A stretch of DNA of 64,000 bases from DAHUXD01 sp963736455. GTDB taxonomy: Bacteria; Acidobacteriota; Thermoanaerobaculia; UBA5066; Gp7-AA6. How positions within the stretch are numbered: the first letter of the stretch is position 1; every line of letters begins with the position of its first letter. The notes under the pieces are model-generated. The model was given only the letters and a program-made list of their open reading frames with translations. It was not told the origin of the DNA and did not search any database. The DNA lies in assembly GCA_963736455.1 (NCBI GenBank), contig CAVTON010000002.1, positions 1,205,931 to 1,269,930 on the forward strand, written 5' to 3'. A program made the position numbers and the translations under genes. Of the stretch, positions 18,339 to 26,404 are shown piece by piece.

Positions 18339-20960
18339 ATGGTTTCGTACTTGAAGACCTACCACGCGATGCCGCCCCCGGTGCGCGCGATCCTGGCGAG
18401 CGCGCGGGGGTACTACCTTCGCTGGTGGAGATACGGAAACGAGACACCCGGGCTCGTCGACCAGGCTCTCGATCGAGAGGGCTGGGACGCGGTGCGGTGG
18501 ACCGCATGGCGCCAGTCGGAGCTTCGGGACCTGCTCGCGCGAGCCGCCTCCACGGTGCCTCACTACCGATCCCTCTGGCGGCAGCGCGCGGGCCGCCGGG
18601 AGGACCTCGCGGCCTGGCCGCTCCTCCCGAAGGAGGCGGTGCGTGCCGCTCCCGACTCCTTTCTCGCCGACGGGGCCCGGCCGTCGCAGATGTTTCGAGA
18701 GCAGACGAGCGGAACGACCGGCAAGCCCGTCGTCGTCTGGTGGAGCCGGAAGACGGCGCGCGCCTGGTACGCGCTCTTCGAAGCGCGGATCCGGCATTGG
18801 AATGGCGTCAGCCGGGCGGACCGATGGGGGATGCTGGGAGGTCAGCTCGTGGTTCCGGTTCGCCGCCAGCGCCCCCCGTTCTGGGTCTGGAATGCCGCGT
18901 TCAACCAGCTCTACCTTTCGTCGTACCACATCGCTCCCGCGAACGTCGCGGCCTACCTGGAAGCGCTCAGCCGTCATCGCGTGCAGTATCTCTTCGGCTA
19001 TGCATCGTCCCTGTACGCCCTCGCCCAGCTCGCCGCGGAGGCCGGCCTTCGCGCGCCGCGCATGCGGGTCGCGATCAGCAACGCGGAGCCCCTGCTCGAC
19101 CCGCAGCGCGCCCGGATCGCGGAGATCTTCGACTGTCCCGTCCGCGACACGTACGGAATGGCGGAGATCGCGTGCGGGGGAAGCGAATGCGGCGAGGGTC
19201 GGATGCACCTCTGGCCCGAGGTCGGGGTCGTCGAGATTCTCCGGGACGGCTCGGACGAGCCGGCCCCGCCGGGGGAACCCGGCCGAATCGTGGCGACCGG
19301 GCTGTTGAACCGGGACATGCCGCTCATTCGCTACGAAACGGGCGATCGCGGCACGCTCGCACCGGAAGGATTCCGCTGCACGTGCGGCCGCAATCTGCCG
19401 GTGCTCCAGTCCGTCGAGGGCCGCTCCGACGACGTCCTCGTGACGCCGGACGGCCGGCGAATCGGACGGCTCGACCCGGTGTTCAAGGGCGGCGGCGCCA
19501 TCCGGGAGGCGCAGATCGTCCAGCAGACGGTCGACCGCGTGCGTGTTCTCGTCGTCCCGGCGCCCGGCTTCGGCGAGGCGGAGGCCTCGTCGATCGCGAG
19601 CGCGCTCGGGGAGCGTCTGGGGCCCGGAGTGTCGATCTCCGTCGACGTCGTCTCGGAGATCCCGAGAACGCGCGCCGGCAAGTTCCGCGCAGTCGTTTCG
19701 GAGGTTCCCCGGTCCGGCGCCGGACCGGAGCGGCGCCGCATGAGAATCGGCATCCTCACCCAGTACTACCCTCCGGAGATGGGTGCGCCGCAGGCGAGGC
19801 TCTCGCATCTGGCGGAGCAGTTCGTCCGCCGGGGGCACGAGGTCGTGGTTCTGACCGGGATGCCCAACTATCCCACCGGAAGAGTCTTTCCCGGGTACGG
19901 CGGCCTCTGGCGCCGGGAGAAGCGCGCGGGAGTCTCGGTCGTCCGCTGCGCGCTCTATCCCACCCAGCGCACGTCTCTGGTGCCGAGGCTCGCTTCGTAC
20001 TTTTCCTTCGTGCTCTCGTCGCTCCTGGTCGGCGCCTTTGCGATGAGGAAGCTCGACTACCTGATCACGGAGAGCCCGCCGCTCTTCCTGGGCCTGAGCG
20101 GCTATCTGCTCAGCCGGCGCTCGGGCGCTCGGTGGATCTTCAACGTGTCGGACCTGTGGCCCGAGAGCGCGGTGAGCCTCGGCGTGCTGCGCGATGGCCC
20201 AAGCCTCCGCGCGGCGTACGCCCTCGAGGCCTTCTGCTATCGGAAGGCGTGGCTCGTTTCGGGGCAGAGCCGGGAGATCCTCGCCGACATCGCGCGCCGC
20301 TTTCCCGAGGTCGCGACGTACCATCTCTCGAACGGCGTGGATACCGACATGTTTCGTCCGGACCTGCGCTCGGACGCGCAGCGCGGCCGGCTGATGACCA
20401 CCGAGTCTTCCGACGGCGGATGCCTCGCGGTCTACGCGGGCCTCCACGGGATCGCGCAGGGTCTCGACCAGATTCTCGAAGCCGCCGCCCTCGTCCGCAA
20501 CGGCGCCCTTCGAATCCTGCTGATCGGAGACGGACCGGAGAAGGCGCGGCTCGTCGAACAGGTGCGGCGGCTCGATCTGAAGAACGTCCGGTTCCTCGAG
20601 CCCCAGGGTCGTGACGAGATGCCGTCGCTGATGGCATCGGCCGACCTCGCTCTCGTTCCGCTTCGCCTCCACATCCCCGGGGCCGTGCCGTCCAAGCTCT
20701 ACGAGGCGATGGGGGCCGGCGTCGCGGTGATCCTCGTCGCCGACGGCGAGGCCGCCCAGGTCGTCCGCGAGACCGGAGCCGGCGTGGTCGTCGCACCGGG
20801 CGACGTGAAGGGGCTCGCAGACGCCATGGAGGGGCTTGCCCGGGACCCGGGCCGCCGCCGGACCATGGCGCAGGCGGGCCGCGCGGGCGCCGTCGCGGGC
20901 TTCGACCGCCGGGCGATCGCCGAGCGGTTCATCGGACATCTGGAGGAGCGCGCGTGCTGA
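18339..20960 (+). CDS. PaaK/CapK-like adenylate-forming domain fused to WbuB-like GT4
   Basis: One uninterrupted 873-residue frame has two halves. Residues 1-467 resemble PaaK/CapK-type adenylate-forming enzymes: TSGTTGKP (about 123-130), YGMAEIACGG and YETGDRG. Residues 468-873 start with a Met (MRIGILTQYYPPEMGAPQ) and are a complete WbuB-like GT4 domain with NVSDLWPESAVSLG and KLYEAMGAG. In other genomes these two functions are usually neighbouring genes, so this is either a true fusion or a lost stop; ATG 19740 could also start a separate GT4. The activation half might supply an acyl or amino-acyl group for the sugar added by the second half, but that is inference. Confidence 0.82.
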   Translation: MVSYLKTYHAMPPPVRAILASARGYYLRWWRYGNETPGLVDQALDREGWDAVRWTAWRQSELRDLLARAASTVPHYRSLWRQRAGRREDLAAWPLLPKEAVRAAPDSFLADGARPSQMFREQTSGTTGKPVVVWWSRKTARAWYALFEARIRHWNGVSRADRWGMLGGQLVVPVRRQRPPFWVWNAAFNQLYLSSYHIAPANVAAYLEALSRHRVQYLFGYASSLYALAQLAAEAGLRAPRMRVAISNAEPLLDPQRARIAEIFDCPVRDTYGMAEIACGGSECGEGRMHLWPEVGVVEILRDGSDEPAPPGEPGRIVATGLLNRDMPLIRYETGDRGTLAPEGFRCTCGRNLPVLQSVEGRSDDVLVTPDGRRIGRLDPVFKGGGAIREAQIVQQTVDRVRVLVVPAPGFGEAEASSIASALGERLGPGVSISVDVVSEIPRTRAGKFRAVVSEVPRSGAGPERRRMRIGILTQYYPPEMGAPQARLSHLAEQFVRRGHEVVVLTGMPNYPTGRVFPGYGGLWRREKRAGVSVVRCALYPTQRTSLVPRLASYFSFVLSSLLVGAFAMRKLDYLITESPPLFLGLSGYLLSRRSGARWIFNVSDLWPESAVSLGVLRDGPSLRAAYALEAFCYRKAWLVSGQSREILADIARRFPEVATYHLSNGVDTDMFRPDLRSDAQRGRLMTTESSDGGCLAVYAGLHGIAQGLDQILEAAALVRNGALRILLIGDGPEKARLVEQVRRLDLKNVRFLEPQGRDEMPSLMASADLALVPLRLHIPGAVPSKLYEAMGAGVAVILVADGEAAQVVRETGAGVVVAPGDVKGLADAMEGLARDPGRRRTMAQAGRAGAVAGFDRRAIAERFIGHLEERAC

Positions 20961-22066
20961 TCTGCAGCGTCGTGGGCGCCCGCCCCAACTTCATGAAGAT
21001 GGCTCCCGTCGTGTCCGAGCTGCGGCGGCGCGGGCTTCGGAGCGTGCTGGTGCACACCGGCCAGCACTACGACGAGGCGATGTCGAAGGTCTTCTTCGAA
21101 GAGCTCGGCATGCCCGAACCGGACCTGAACCTGGGAGTGGGATCCGATTCCCCGACCCGGCAGACGGCCCGAATCCTGACCGCCTTCGAAGCGGCGTGCG
21201 AGCAGGAGCGTCCCGACCTCATCCTGGTCGGCGGCGACGTGACGTCCACCCTCGCGGTGGCGCTGGTGGCGGCGCGCCTCGGCATTCCTCTGGGACACGT
21301 CGAGGCCGGTCTCCGGTCGTTCGATCGCAGCATGCCCGAAGAGATCAACCGGATCTTGACCGATCATGCCTCGGACCATCTGTTCACGACGGAAGAGAGC
21401 GGCAACGAGAACCTCGCGCGGGAGGGGATTCCGGCGTCGAAGGTGCACTTCGTGGGCAACTGCATGGTCGACACGCTGCTTCAGAACGTCGAGAAGGCCG
21501 TGGCTCGGGAGCCGTGGGAAGCCCTCGGCCTTCGCCCCGGCGAGTACGGCCTGCTGACCCTGCATCGCCCCTCGAACGTCGACTCGCCCGAGGTGCTCGA
21601 GCCGCTTCTGGGCGCCCTGGCCGACGTCGCTTCGAGGATACCGATCCTGTTCCCGGTTCATCCGCGCACGCTCGGGCGCCTGAAGGCCTCCGGAATCCCG
21701 GTGGCCGGAGGGATTCGAACCTGCGACGCGCTGCCCTACATGACCTTCCTCGGGCTGATGGCGAAGGCCCGCCTGGTGCTCACCGATTCGGGCGGAATCC
21801 AGGAGGAAACGACGGCCCTTCGCGTTCCGTGTCTGACACTGCGCGAAAATACCGAACGCCCCGTCACCCTTACGCGCGGAACCAACCGTCTCGTGGGATC
21901 CGACCGAGTCCTCATCCGCCAGAGTGTCGAGCAAATCCTGACCGGGCGTTGGCCTTCGGGTGACTCCGTGCCGCTCTGGGACGGTCGGGCCAGTGCGAGG
22001 ATCGCCGACATCGTCGAGGCGGAAATGACCAGATCCGAAGAGAGGAGTGGCGTCGCCAATCCCTGA
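20954..22066 (+). CDS. wecB: UDP-N-acetylglucosamine 2-epimerase (non-hydrolysing)
   Basis: This cytoplasmic enzyme interconverts UDP-GlcNAc and UDP-ManNAc. The 370-residue protein has the family markers VVGARPNFMKMAPV at the start, HTGQHYDEAMS, GDVTST, GHVEAGLRS, NRILTDHASDHLF, TLHRPSNVD and TDSGGIQEE. Start GTG 20954 overlaps the previous gene by 7 nt. In this locus it would supply ManNAc or a ManNAc-derived sugar to the glycosyltransferases. Length and motifs are typical. Confidence 0.93.
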   Translation: MLICSVVGARPNFMKMAPVVSELRRRGLRSVLVHTGQHYDEAMSKVFFEELGMPEPDLNLGVGSDSPTRQTARILTAFEAACEQERPDLILVGGDVTSTLAVALVAARLGIPLGHVEAGLRSFDRSMPEEINRILTDHASDHLFTTEESGNENLAREGIPASKVHFVGNCMVDTLLQNVEKAVAREPWEALGLRPGEYGLLTLHRPSNVDSPEVLEPLLGALADVASRIPILFPVHPRTLGRLKASGIPVAGGIRTCDALPYMTFLGLMAKARLVLTDSGGIQEETTALRVPCLTLRENTERPVTLTRGTNRLVGSDRVLIRQSVEQILTGRWPSGDSVPLWDGRASARIADIVEAEMTRSEERSGVANP

Positions 22067-22076
22067 TAGGAGAGCA

Positions 22077-23327
22077 ATGAAGACCTCAGTGCCTTTCTTT
22101 CGCCCCCAAATCGGCGAGCCCGAAATCGAGGAGGTCGTCGCGAGCCTCCGCTCGGGCTGGCTCACGACCGGTCCGAGGGTCAAACGCTTCGAGGAAGAGT
22201 TTGCGTCGGCGGTCGGCGCGCCGCACGCGGTCGCCGTCAATTCGGCCACGGCGGCGCTGCATCTCGCGGTCGAGGCGCTGGGTCTGAAGGCGGGCGAGGC
22301 GGTCCTCGTTCCGACGATGACCTTCGCGGCGACGGCCGAGGTCGTGCGGTACCTGGGCGCGCATCCCGTTCTCGTGGACTGCGATCCGGTGACCCTGAAC
22401 ATGGATCTCGCCGACGCGCGAAGGAAGCTCGCGGCGCTGCGCTCCGGCAAGCTCGGAGCGAAGATTCCCGCCTCCGCGAAGCCGGTCGGCGTCATCCCGG
22501 TCCACGTGGGGGGCCTGATGATGGACGTCCGGCGTGTCGAGGAGTTCGCGCGGGACAACGGCCTCTGGGTCGTCGAGGACGCCGCGCACGCCTTTCCTTC
22601 GGCCTGGCGACCCGACTCGGCGAGCGCCTGGCAGCGATGCGGCGCGAAGACCTCCGCGATCAGCTGCTTTTCCTTCTACGCCAACAAGACGATCACGACG
22701 GGCGAAGGGGGAATGGCGACGACGGACGACGCCGAGCTCGGCCACCGCATGCGCCTGATGTCTCTGCACGGCCTGTCGCACGATGCCTGGGGACGGTACT
22801 CCGGAGGCGGGAAGTGGGACTACCGGATCCTCGCTCCCGGCTTCAAGTACAACCTCACGGATCTCGCCGCGGCGATCGGGATCCATCAGCTCGCGCGGGC
22901 CGAGGCGATGCGCCGGGAGCGCGAGGCGGTCGCGCTCGAATACCTCGACGCGCTCGGCGCCACGGACGAGCTGGAGCTGCCGCCGACCGACGCGGACCGG
23001 CTCCACTCCTGGCATCTCTTCCCGATCCGGCTGCGTCTCGAGCGTCTCGCCGTCGATCGCAATGCGTTCATGGACGAGCTGAAGAGCCGCGGCGTCGGAT
23101 GCTCCGTGCACTGGCGGCCCCTGCACCTGCATCCCTATTACCAGGAGACTTTCGGTTGGGACGATGCGGAGCTGCCCCAGTCCACGCGAGCCTGGGAGCG
23201 ATTGATCAGCCTGCCGATCTTTCCGGGCATGAAGGCCGGCGAAATCGCGCACGTCGTCGGAACGGTGCGGGACCTCTGCCGCGAACATCGGTTGGCTGCC
23301 TCGCGGGCGGCGACCGCGGCCTCCTGA
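22077..23327 (+). CDS. DegT/DnrJ/EryC1/StrS-family sugar aminotransferase
   Basis: This PLP-dependent enzyme of 416 residues should transfer an amino group to a nucleotide-linked 4- or 3-keto sugar. It starts MKTSVPFFRPQIGEPE; the in-frame ATG 22047 is less likely because AGGAGAG lies just before 22077. VVEDAAHAFPS gives the PLP-contacting Asp, and FSFYANKTITTGEGGM gives the Schiff-base Lys (about residue 204). It probably works after the CapD-like 4,6-dehydratase encoded two genes downstream to make a UDP-4-amino sugar. Stop TGA overlaps the possible CTG start of the next gene. Confidence 0.92.
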   Translation: MKTSVPFFRPQIGEPEIEEVVASLRSGWLTTGPRVKRFEEEFASAVGAPHAVAVNSATAALHLAVEALGLKAGEAVLVPTMTFAATAEVVRYLGAHPVLVDCDPVTLNMDLADARRKLAALRSGKLGAKIPASAKPVGVIPVHVGGLMMDVRRVEEFARDNGLWVVEDAAHAFPSAWRPDSASAWQRCGAKTSAISCFSFYANKTITTGEGGMATTDDAELGHRMRLMSLHGLSHDAWGRYSGGGKWDYRILAPGFKYNLTDLAAAIGIHQLARAEAMRREREAVALEYLDALGATDELELPPTDADRLHSWHLFPIRLRLERLAVDRNAFMDELKSRGVGCSVHWRPLHLHPYYQETFGWDDAELPQSTRAWERLISLPIFPGMKAGEIAHVVGTVRDLCREHRLAASRAATAAS

Positions 23328-24004
23328 GCGGCTCGACGTCTTCGGAGGCGCGGATCCGCGCCGGGCTGCCTCGAATCGTCGAGGCGCCGGCCGCCCTCGC
23401 GGGACTCCTGATCGCCGCGCCGGTGATGGTCCTCGCAGCCTGCGCGATCGCGGCGACCTCGGGGCTTCCCGTTCTCTTCCGCCAGACGCGAGTCGGCCGC
23501 CGGGGACGGCCGTTCCGCCTCGTGAAGTTCCGAAGCATGCGCCGTTCGGTGGGGGGACCTTCCGTGACCGCGGGGGGCGATTCGCGTGTGACGGCGATCG
23601 GCCGATTTCTGCGCCGGACGAAGCTCGATGAGCTCCCGGAGCTCTGGAACGTCGTGCGGGGTGAGATGTCTTTCGTGGGGCCGCGTCCGGAGGTGGAGCG
23701 ATTCGTGCGCCTGGAAGATCCCCTCTGGAGGGAAGTGCTCGAGGCCCGACCGGGGTTGACCGATCCGACGACTCTCCGCCTTCGGGACGAGGAGAGCCTG
23801 CTGGCCTCCGTCGAAGGCGACCGCGAGGCCTACTATCGGGAGACCCTGCAGCCTCTGAAGCTGCGCGGATACGTGGAGTATCTTCGCGCGCAGGAGCTGG
23901 GCGACGGATCTGGGTGTGATCTGGGACACAATCCGAGTCGTCTTGTTCCGTATGCCGCCGGCCGGCGAGACGTCGTAACGAAGCGAAATCGGCTCGAATC
24001 TTGA
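23324..24004 (+). CDS. Undecaprenyl-phosphate sugar-1-phosphate transferase (short, PglC/WcaJ C-terminal type)
   Basis: This monotopic enzyme starts a repeat unit by moving a phospho-sugar to the lipid carrier. One re-entrant hydrophobic helix (ALAGLLIAAPVMVLAA) precedes the catalytic core: LFRQTRVGRRGRPF, KFRSMR, RRTKLDELPELWNV, FVGPRPEV and ARPGLTDPTT. No ATG, GTG or TTG is in frame nearby. The best start is CTG 23324, which overlaps the aminotransferase stop as CTGA and gives 226 residues; a hidden indel is the alternative. Together with the aminotransferase and dehydratase genes it resembles the bacillosamine-initiating set. Confidence 0.87.
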   Translation: MSGSTSSEARIRAGLPRIVEAPAALAGLLIAAPVMVLAACAIAATSGLPVLFRQTRVGRRGRPFRLVKFRSMRRSVGGPSVTAGGDSRVTAIGRFLRRTKLDELPELWNVVRGEMSFVGPRPEVERFVRLEDPLWREVLEARPGLTDPTTLRLRDEESLLASVEGDREAYYRETLQPLKLRGYVEYLRAQELGDGSGCDLGHNPSRLVPYAAGRRDVVTKRNRLES

Positions 24005-24029
24005 ATAAGCCCAGGCGTTCGGGTAACTT
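24001..24029 (+). promoter_or_regulatory. Possible sigma70-like promoter
   Basis: TTGAAT (24001-24006), a 17-base gap, and TAACTT (24024-24029) lie in the 174-bp spacer before the dehydratase gene. The -10 match is modest. Placement in the only sizeable spacer of this stretch is the main support. Confidence 0.3.
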
Positions 24030-24178
24030 ATGTGACTTCGGAGCTCAAGTGATTCTCTTTGCCGTCGCGCTGGCGGGCGGGGAAGGGGGAGTGCTCGGGG
24101 CCTCGGCGGCCCGGCAGTCTCGAAACCGTCCTCTATCGCGACCCAACCTCGAAGTGCGGTGAGCCGGAGATTCATCGG

Positions 24179-26128
24179 GTGAACATCAAAGCACTTCAGC
24201 CGCGCCTGACGCGGGGACTCCAGTTCCTGCTGGACATCGCGACGCTCATCGTCGCGTTCCTGTTCGCGTACCTGCTCCGCTTCGAGTTCGCCGTGCCCGA
24301 CAAGGAGATGGCTCACGCCGCACAGCAACTTCCGTACGTCGTGCTCGTGCAGTTCGGAGCGCTTCTGCTCGCCGGCGTCTACAGCTTCATCTGGCGATAC
24401 GTCGGAATGGGAGAGGTGAAGGCCTTCCTGTACGCCGCCCTCTGGTCGGGGCTCGTGCTCGCGGTGCTGCGTTTCGGCCTGCCGACTCGATTCGGCGACT
24501 GGCGCGTTCCCCTCTCCGTCATTCTCATGGGGACGATCCTGGCCTTCGGCGGCGTCCTCGGCCTGCGGCTGCTGCGCCGCCACTTCTACGAGGTGACCCA
24601 GCGCCGGGAGCGGGCGGCCACCGGCGCGAAGGGCCAGGAGCAGATCCCGACCCTGCTCGTCGGCGCGGGACGGGCGGGCGTCCTGGCGGCGCGCGAGATC
24701 ACGGGCCGCGGCGACGTCAACATGGACGTGAAGGGTTTCATCGACGACGACCTGGAGAAGAGGGGCGCCGTCATTCACGGGATCCGCGTCCTCGGCACGA
24801 CGGAGGATCTTCCGCGCCTCGTCCGCGAACTCGGCATCCAGCAGGTCGTGATCACGATCGCCCAGATTTCCCGACAGGAGATCCTCCGCCTGATCGGGGT
24901 CTGCCGGAAGATCGAGGTGAGCGTCCGCATCATCCCGGGCCTCTACGACGTGCTCCAGGGCAAGGTGCACGTGACGCGCATTCGCAACGTGCAAATCGAG
25001 GACCTTCTGGGCCGGGAGCCGATCTATCTCGACGAGGCGCAGATCGGGACGTTTCTGGCGGGCAAGAGGGTCATGGTCACGGGAGCCGGGGGCTCGATCG
25101 GCTCGGAGCTCGCCCGTCAGGTCGCCCGCTTCGGTCCGAAGAAGCTGCTGCTCGTCGAGAGGGCGGAGTTCGCGCTCTTCGAGGTGGACGGCGAGCTGCG
25201 CCGCGCGCAGCCGGACGTGGACGTCGCGGCCCTCGTGGCCGACGTCTGCGACGAGGCGCGGATGCGCATGCTCCTCCAGGAGCACGCGCCGCAGGTCATC
25301 TTTCACGCGGCCGCGCACAAGCACGTGCCGCTGATGGAGTCGAATCCCAGCGAAGCGATCAAGAACAACGTGCTCGGCACGCGGCTCCTGGGAGAGCTCG
25401 CCTGCGAGCACAACGTCGAAGCGTTCGTGATGATCTCCACCGACAAGGCCGTGAGGCCGACCTCCGTCATGGGAGCGACGAAGCGGATCGCGGAGCTCGC
25501 GATCCAGGACCTGGCGCGGGATGGCGGCACGCGTTTCGTGGCGGTGCGGTTCGGCAACGTGATCGGATCGGCCGGCTCCGTCGTTCCGATCTTTCGAGAA
25601 CAGATTCGCCGGGGCGGTCCCGTCACCGTGACGCACCCCGAGATGCGCCGCTACTTCATGACGATCCCGGAGGCGTCCCAGCTGGTCCTCCAGGCCGGGG
25701 CCATGGGGGAGGGCGGGGAGATCCTGATCCTCGACATGGGCGAGCCGGTGAGGGTCCTCGACCTCGCCGAAGAGATGATCACGCTGACGGGCCTTCGGCC
25801 GTACGTGGACATGGACATCGTGTTCACCGGCCTGCGGCCGGGAGAGAAGCTCTTCGAGGAGCTCGAGCTGACGGGGGAGCAGATCTCGAAGACGAAGCAT
25901 CCCAAGATCTACGTCGGCAGGCTCCAGGCGTATCCGCCCGACACGGTGGCCCATGCCCTCCGGTATCTCGAGGAGCTCGCCCGGGAGGGGGACGGCACGG
26001 CCGTGCGCAAATTCCTGAACTCCCTTCTGCCCGAGGCCAATCTCGGAGTTCGCCGCTCGACGCGGGAGCCGGCGCGAAAAGCGGAAGGGTCCGCTCGCGA
26101 GACGCCCTTCCCGCCGCCGGTCGCCTGA
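24179..26128 (+). CDS. Membrane-bound nucleotide-sugar 4,6-dehydratase (CapD/WbpM/PglF-like)
   Basis: This 649-residue protein has four N-terminal membrane helices, a first Rossmann-like domain (LLVGAGRAGVLAAREI) and a C-terminal extended SDR domain. The SDR domain has GAGGSIGSELARQ (about 302) and STDKAVRPTSVMGATK (about 420), with the Ser...Met...Lys arrangement of UDP-GlcNAc 4,6-dehydratases in place of the usual Tyr. FTGLRPGEKLFEEL is the family tail. It should make the 4-keto-6-deoxy sugar that the DegT enzyme aminates. Start GTG 24179 was preferred over 24059 because the extra 40 residues look like random GC-rich coding. Confidence 0.9.
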   Translation: MNIKALQPRLTRGLQFLLDIATLIVAFLFAYLLRFEFAVPDKEMAHAAQQLPYVVLVQFGALLLAGVYSFIWRYVGMGEVKAFLYAALWSGLVLAVLRFGLPTRFGDWRVPLSVILMGTILAFGGVLGLRLLRRHFYEVTQRRERAATGAKGQEQIPTLLVGAGRAGVLAAREITGRGDVNMDVKGFIDDDLEKRGAVIHGIRVLGTTEDLPRLVRELGIQQVVITIAQISRQEILRLIGVCRKIEVSVRIIPGLYDVLQGKVHVTRIRNVQIEDLLGREPIYLDEAQIGTFLAGKRVMVTGAGGSIGSELARQVARFGPKKLLLVERAEFALFEVDGELRRAQPDVDVAALVADVCDEARMRMLLQEHAPQVIFHAAAHKHVPLMESNPSEAIKNNVLGTRLLGELACEHNVEAFVMISTDKAVRPTSVMGATKRIAELAIQDLARDGGTRFVAVRFGNVIGSAGSVVPIFREQIRRGGPVTVTHPEMRRYFMTIPEASQLVLQAGAMGEGGEILILDMGEPVRVLDLAEEMITLTGLRPYVDMDIVFTGLRPGEKLFEELELTGEQISKTKHPKIYVGRLQAYPPDTVAHALRYLEELAREGDGTAVRKFLNSLLPEANLGVRRSTREPARKAEGSARETPFPPPVA

Positions 26129-26153
26129 CCGGCTGCTCGCTCCTCTACGCACC

Positions 26154-26383
26154 GTAGGGGCGGGGCTTGCCCCGCCCAGGGCGGCCGCGAGGGCCGCCCC
26201 TACGAAGACAAACGCAACGCAGCGAGTCGCGACACACCGTAGGGGCGGGGCTTGCCCCGCCCGCGGGGGGCCGCGAGGGCCGCCCCTACGAAGGCAAACG
26301 CAACGCAGCGAGTCGCGACGCGCCGAGTGCACCGTAGGGGCGGGGCTTGCCCCGCCCGCGGGCGGCCCCAGGGCTGCCCCTAC
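26154..26383. repeat. Three tandem copies of a REP-like palindromic element
   Basis: Three copies lie at 26154-26203, 26239-26289 and 26334-26383. Each is about 50 bp, starts GTAGGGGCGGGGCTTGCCCC and ends GGGCCGCCCCTAC, so each can fold into one or two GC-rich hairpins. The first two are followed by nearly the same 31-bp spacer (AACGCAACGCAGCGAGTCGC core). The array fills the gap between two convergent genes and may stop transcription from both sides. Single copies of the element recur elsewhere in the window. Confidence 0.85.
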
Positions 26384-26404
26384 GAAGGTCCACTGAACGC
26401 CCGG

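Noticed and set aside
23138..26332. A 1064-codon open frame on the minus strand
   Set aside because: It is antisense to three well-supported genes (aminotransferase, sugar transferase, dehydratase), is Arg/Leu-rich without motifs, and arises from GC-rich codon bias.
26154..26383. Three-copy repeat considered as a CRISPR array
   Set aside because: The apparent spacers are the same sequence, the repeat is a long palindrome, and no cas genes are present; a REP-like array fits better.
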